From: Dinoroseobacter sp.
GTDB lineage: Bacteria; Pseudomonadota; Alphaproteobacteria; Rhodobacterales; Rhodobacteraceae
NCBI GenBank assembly: GCA_017643385.1
Contig: JAEPNN010000004.1
Span: 124,001 to 188,000, forward strand
DNA length: 64,000 bases
Direction of reading: 5' to 3'
Part shown: positions 60,839-64,000 of the stretch, in pieces
Numbering within the stretch: position 1 is the first letter of the stretch
Layout of the letters: every line of letters starts with the position of its first letter
Position numbers and translations under genes: made by a program
Notes under the pieces: generated by a model
What the model saw: the letters and a program-made list of their open reading frames with translations, nothing else
Databases searched by the model: none
Told to the model about the DNA's origin: nothing

Positions 60839-62125
60839 TCACACTCCTAGGACCGAAGGCAGATAAAGCGCGATTGCCGGGAACGCGATTAACAACCCTG
60901 CCATGATCAACATTGCAATCACGTAAGGTATGCTGCCGAGCATGACTTCGCTCATCTTGCCTGAATTACGCGCCCCTTGAACGACGTACAGGTTCAGCCC
61001 CACCGGAGGTGTTATCAGCGCCATTTCGATCAACACGATCATCAAGATACCAAACCAGATTGGATCAAAGCCCTGCGCAACAACCAATGGCACGATGATC
61101 GGGATGGTCACCACCATGAGCGAGAGCGTCTCGATAAAGAAACCAAGAACGATGTAGATCAGTACCACGACCAGAATGAAGCCAAGTGGCGTAAGGCCAA
61201 GCCCGTTTAAGAACTGTTCCAACTCGCGGCCCATCCCAGCAGAGGCCAACGTGAAATTCAGGAAAGATGCGGCGATAACCACAAGCATGATCATCGAAGT
61301 GATCTTAACCGTGCCCAGAATGCTGTCGGTGAACATTTGAAGGCTGATACCGCCAAAGAAGGCCGCAATCAGTACTGCACCGGCAACGCCCACGGCAGCG
61401 GCCTCGGTCGGTGTAGCCCAACCTTTGTAGATCGACCCGATGATAATCGTGAACAGAAGAATGATGGGGATCAGCTGCAACAGCGCCCGCATCATCTCAG
61501 GGAATGGAAACACTCTGCGTGTTCCGCCAAGTGAAGGGCGCACCATACAGATCAACATGGTGATCACCATGAACCCGACCGCCAGAGCCAAACCTGGCAC
61601 CAGTCCGGCGAGGAACAGACGTGGGATCGAGGTCTGTGTAAGAAAGCCATAAACAATCAGATTGATGGACGGCGGGATCATGATCCCAAGCGTACCGCCT
61701 GCCGCAATGGCCCCTGAAAAAAGCTTGGGATCGTAGCCCAACTTTTCGGCCTGTGGCATGGCCACTGTCGCAACCGTTGCAGCTGTGGCGACAGACGATC
61801 CAGAGGTGGCTGAGAACATCGTCGCGGTCGCCACATTGGCATGCACCAACCCACCCGGAAGCCAGCTGACCCACCGGTCGAGCGCAGCATACGTGCGCGT
61901 CGCGATGCCCGAGCGAACAAGGATTTCGCCCAGCAACACAAAAAACGGAATAGCAATCAACGTGGCATTGTTTGAGGTGGACCAGACCTGATTGCCGAGT
62001 CCCCTGATCAAGGGAAATGGGCTGAAAAAGGTATCAACTCCAAAACCTAGAAGGAAAAGTACGATACCCACCGGGATCGACAGGGTCAAAAGACCGAGCA
62101 GACTGATTGAGAGATAGCCGATCAT
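60839..62125 (-). CDS. dctM: TRAP transporter large permease (DctM)
   Basis: 428 residues with about twelve membrane helices. Family motifs seen: FFVLLGEILVRSGIATR near residue 60, ATSGSSVATAATVATVAMP near residue 105, and LIVYGFLTQTSIPRLFLAGLVPG near residue 160. It is the transport-conducting subunit, sodium-driven in the family. Its start overlaps the dctQ stop by 4 nt. Confidence 0.93.
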   Translation of the reverse strand: MIGYLSISLLGLLTLSIPVGIVLFLLGFGVDTFFSPFPLIRGLGNQVWSTSNNATLIAIPFFVLLGEILVRSGIATRTYAALDRWVSWLPGGLVHANVATATMFSATSGSSVATAATVATVAMPQAEKLGYDPKLFSGAIAAGGTLGIMIPPSINLIVYGFLTQTSIPRLFLAGLVPGLALAVGFMVITMLICMVRPSLGGTRRVFPFPEMMRALLQLIPIILLFTIIIGSIYKGWATPTEAAAVGVAGAVLIAAFFGGISLQMFTDSILGTVKITSMIMLVVIAASFLNFTLASAGMGRELEQFLNGLGLTPLGFILVVVLIYIVLGFFIETLSLMVVTIPIIVPLVVAQGFDPIWFGILMIVLIEMALITPPVGLNLYVVQGARNSGKMSEVMLGSIPYVIAMLIMAGLLIAFPAIALYLPSVLGV

Positions 62126-62673
62126 TTCAGCAACTCCGCGTCCTCGCCAAAGCAGCCGATAGCGGCTTCAGATTGCTCGAACCTGCCTCTCATCACCAGA
62201 ATGGTCGCCGCAACAAGCGTCATCCAGGAGACAAAGGCAAACCAGACCCAGCCCGCGAACCAAGGCGTTTGAACCCAAGCAAGCGGGGTTTCCAAGGGCG
62301 TATTTGCCCGCGAAGAGTTGTCGATAGAACGCGACAGCACCGGCCAGCATCTAAAGGCGATCAGCGTCACGGTTCCGGCCAGCACGGTCATTGAAAAAAG
62401 ATCAAAGAGCGCACGACCAAGCTGCCCGGTCCTTGTCCGCAGAATATCGATGCGCACATGGCCGAGTTCCAGAAGCGTAAATGCCATTCCCCATGAGGTT
62501 GCGATAGCCATGACATAACCGGAGATCTCGTCCGTACCACCCAAAGAAGCGCCAAAGCGTCGAAGGATGATGTCGAGCAGAACGACAACAGCGCATATCA
62601 ACAGCATGATACCGGTTAGGATTGCAATGCGCCGGTTCAGGCTTCGAAGTTGAGTGAGGATGATCTGTTCCAT
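62122..62673 (-). CDS. dctQ: TRAP transporter small permease (DctQ)
   Basis: 183 residues with four membrane helices, the usual DctQ layout. The SLGGTDEISGYVMAIATSWGMAF region (about residues 40-62) and GHVRIDIL are family features. ATG 62673 has AAGGGC upstream and is chosen over the longer frame to 62724, which would cover the hairpin. It stabilises DctM and docks the binding protein. Confidence 0.9.
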   Translation of the reverse strand: MEQIILTQLRSLNRRIAILTGIMLLICAVVVLLDIILRRFGASLGGTDEISGYVMAIATSWGMAFTLLELGHVRIDILRTRTGQLGRALFDLFSMTVLAGTVTLIAFRCWPVLSRSIDNSSRANTPLETPLAWVQTPWFAGWVWFAFVSWMTLVAATILVMRGRFEQSEAAIGCFGEDAELLK

Positions 62674-62726
62674 GAGGCCCTTCTTGTCCGCATCCGGACA
62701 TCCGCGTCGTCCCGACCGCGGCAAGC

Positions 62727-62752
62727 GGGATGGGCACTAAAGCGCCCATCCC
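62727..62752 (-). terminator. Intercistronic hairpin after the TRAP binding-protein gene
   Basis: GGGATGGGC and GCCCATCCC form a perfect 9-bp GC-rich stem around an 8-nt loop, 7 nt after the dctP stop. No T-run follows. It matches the position of the hairpins after the two ABC binding-protein genes in this window. Confidence 0.75.
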
Positions 62753-62758
62753 AAGCGT

Positions 62759-63793
62759 TTAGTTTGCGATGCTTACGCCGACTGTTGCGCCAACGCTGGC
62801 GTTCCAGCGCTCGGCCCAATCACCACCAGCGCGCTCGGCCCAATCGGGAAGAACCTGACCCACCAATACGTCACGTGCCTTGGCAAAGTCACCATCAGAC
62901 ACTTCGACCAGCACCATGCCGCGTGCATCACCTGCCGGGCAATCACCATTACCAGTCAGACAAGCAATATCATTCACCAGAGCATTCTGAGCACTGGCCC
63001 AGGCTGGGCCTTCAAATTCGGCAGCCACCTGATCAGAGATCAGCGCCTGGGTATCGGCATCAAGGCCATTCCACTTGTCCATGTTGATCGCAGTCACAAC
63101 ACTGTCCCAGCCGCCCAGTGGGATCGGCAACAAATGGGTCGAAACTTCCCACCAGCCAGCCGAATACCCCGAACCGGCACCCGTCACCGCGCAGTCAACG
63201 ACACCCTTCTGAAGCGCGCCCGGCACTTCCGAGAAACCAACGTTCACGCCTTCGGCACCGAGAGCTTCAAGAAACTTCGCAGTCATCCGGCCCGAAGCGC
63301 GGATCTTGAGACCTTGCAGATCATCCAGCCCTCCAATTTCGGCATTACAGAAGACCACTTGCGGCGGATAAGGTGCGATTGCCAAAACGTGGCTGTTGAA
63401 CCGATCTCTATAGATATCGGCCACCATGGGGCGTGCTGCATCCACCATGGCACGCGCCTCATCTGCTGTAAGCGCCAGAAGCGGCACATCAAGCCCTTCA
63501 AGCTCAGGCGCATCAGCAACAGCATAGTCTGCGACAGTCATCGCGACGTCATAAACACCATCGCCCAAAAGCCGGAAAACGTCGCCCACGCCGAGGTTCA
63601 TCTGGTTGTGCGTGGTCAGGCTGACGTTGATATCTCCACCCGACGCGGCTGGGAGTGTCTCGCCCCAAAACGGCGCTTCATACTGCTTGTGCAAAGGCAG
63701 GCCGGACCAACTGCCAACAACCGACAGATCTTCGGCCATGGCCGGAGCCGCAATGGCTGTCGTGGCAGCAATAATGGTTGCGATACGTTTCAT
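62759..63793 (-). CDS. dctP: TRAP transporter substrate-binding protein (DctP)
   Basis: 344 residues with a signal peptide (ATIIAATTAIAAPAMA, cut near residue 20). The conserved Arg of DctP that salt-bridges a carboxylate should be in GLKIRASGRMTAKFLEALGA near residue 160. TGAGSGYSAGWWEV near residue 205 lines the pocket. It binds a carboxylate, plausibly 5-oxoproline or another cyclic amide acid given the neighbours. GGAG precedes ATG 63793, chosen over 63826. Confidence 0.9.
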   Translation of the reverse strand: MKRIATIIAATTAIAAPAMAEDLSVVGSWSGLPLHKQYEAPFWGETLPAASGGDINVSLTTHNQMNLGVGDVFRLLGDGVYDVAMTVADYAVADAPELEGLDVPLLALTADEARAMVDAARPMVADIYRDRFNSHVLAIAPYPPQVVFCNAEIGGLDDLQGLKIRASGRMTAKFLEALGAEGVNVGFSEVPGALQKGVVDCAVTGAGSGYSAGWWEVSTHLLPIPLGGWDSVVTAINMDKWNGLDADTQALISDQVAAEFEGPAWASAQNALVNDIACLTGNGDCPAGDARGMVLVEVSDGDFAKARDVLVGQVLPDWAERAGGDWAERWNASVGATVGVSIAN

Positions 63794-63822
63794 TTGGTTC
63801 TCCTTGTTGGAATTGTGGTTTT

Positions 63823-64000
63823 TCAATTGAATCTGAGGACCGGGACTTCGGCGTCCTCGGCCACGTCGGTAATCAGCATGTGACCGGGTTTATGCGTAAT
63901 ACAAAGCGGCATACGCGCGGCTTCGAGCGCGACTTGCGGGGTCACGCCGCAGGCCCAGAACATAGACACTTCGCCCGGACCAACAGGTGCCGGGTCACCC
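63823..64000 (-). CDS. DUF1445 (putative hydro-lyase / D-glutamate cyclase family), C-terminal part
   Basis: Only the last 58 codons are in the window. They read [20 protein letters not shown] then [14 protein letters not shown], the C-terminal signature of DUF1445 proteins, whose vertebrate relative interconverts D-glutamate and 5-oxo-D-proline. The gene continues past the right edge and reads into the TRAP and pxp genes after a 29-nt gap. This strengthens the link of the operon to 5-oxoproline. Confidence 0.88.
   Translation of the reverse strand, partial: GDPAPVGPGEVSMFWACGVTPQVALEAARMPLCITHKPGHMLITDVAEDAEVPVLRFN

Overview
The window looks like chromosome from a marine alphaproteobacterium of the Roseobacter/Rhodobacteraceae type. 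This is inferred from gene content: a B12-riboswitch uptake operon with a DUF1636 protein, sugar-type ABC and TRAP transporters next to catabolic genes, LacI and AcoR-like regulators, an exopolysaccharide locus and an IS3 element. No rRNA, tRNA or CRISPR was seen. Nothing was searched against a database; all assignments come from motifs and remembered families.

Layout. 1-1065: 3' part of an IS3-family element. 1201-1953: a TSUP permease. 2020-5519: cobalamin riboswitch, then DUF1636, btuD-, btuF- and btuC-like genes. 5621-21328: a catabolic regulon for an unknown carbohydrate-like or lactone-forming substrate. It has an epimerase, an amidohydrolase, a sugar-type ABC importer, five SnoaL/NTF2-like proteins, a histidinol-dehydrogenase-family enzyme, a LacI regulator, a bicupin and a stand-alone MetE-core enzyme. 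Its divergent promoter at 8452-8560 carries two near-identical LacI-type palindromes. 21393-23466: a membrane-anchored alpha/beta hydrolase and a multipass membrane protein, followed by a gap with an AraC-type remnant.

24325-29373: a signalling module. A single-domain globin is followed by a FIST (NosP-like) protein, a 916-residue hybrid kinase with an intact LOV cysteine motif, and a NarL-type response regulator. 29374-30438 is degenerate DNA with remnants of a nucleotide-sugar dehydrogenase gene beside an intact algA/manC-type gene.

30439-48017: an exopolysaccharide locus on the minus strand: GDP-mannose supply, two glycosyltransferases, a flippase, a GH5-like hydrolase, a secreted Ig-like protein and a large GT-C-like membrane protein. 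It also contains the parts of a phosphoglycerol cycle: a phosphatidylglycerophosphate synthase, an OpgB-type phosphoglycerol transferase fused to a duplicated domain and a GDPD-like domain, and a diacylglycerol kinase. This suggests that the polymer is decorated with glycerol phosphate.

48495-57924: a polyol/glycerol-type ABC importer with two different ATPases, a zinc alcohol dehydrogenase and an SDR, divergent from an AcoR-like activator that lacks the sigma-54 contact loop. 58409-64000: PxpC, PxpB, DUF2848, a complete TRAP transporter and the end of a DUF1445 gene, pointing to uptake and use of 5-oxoproline or a related amide.
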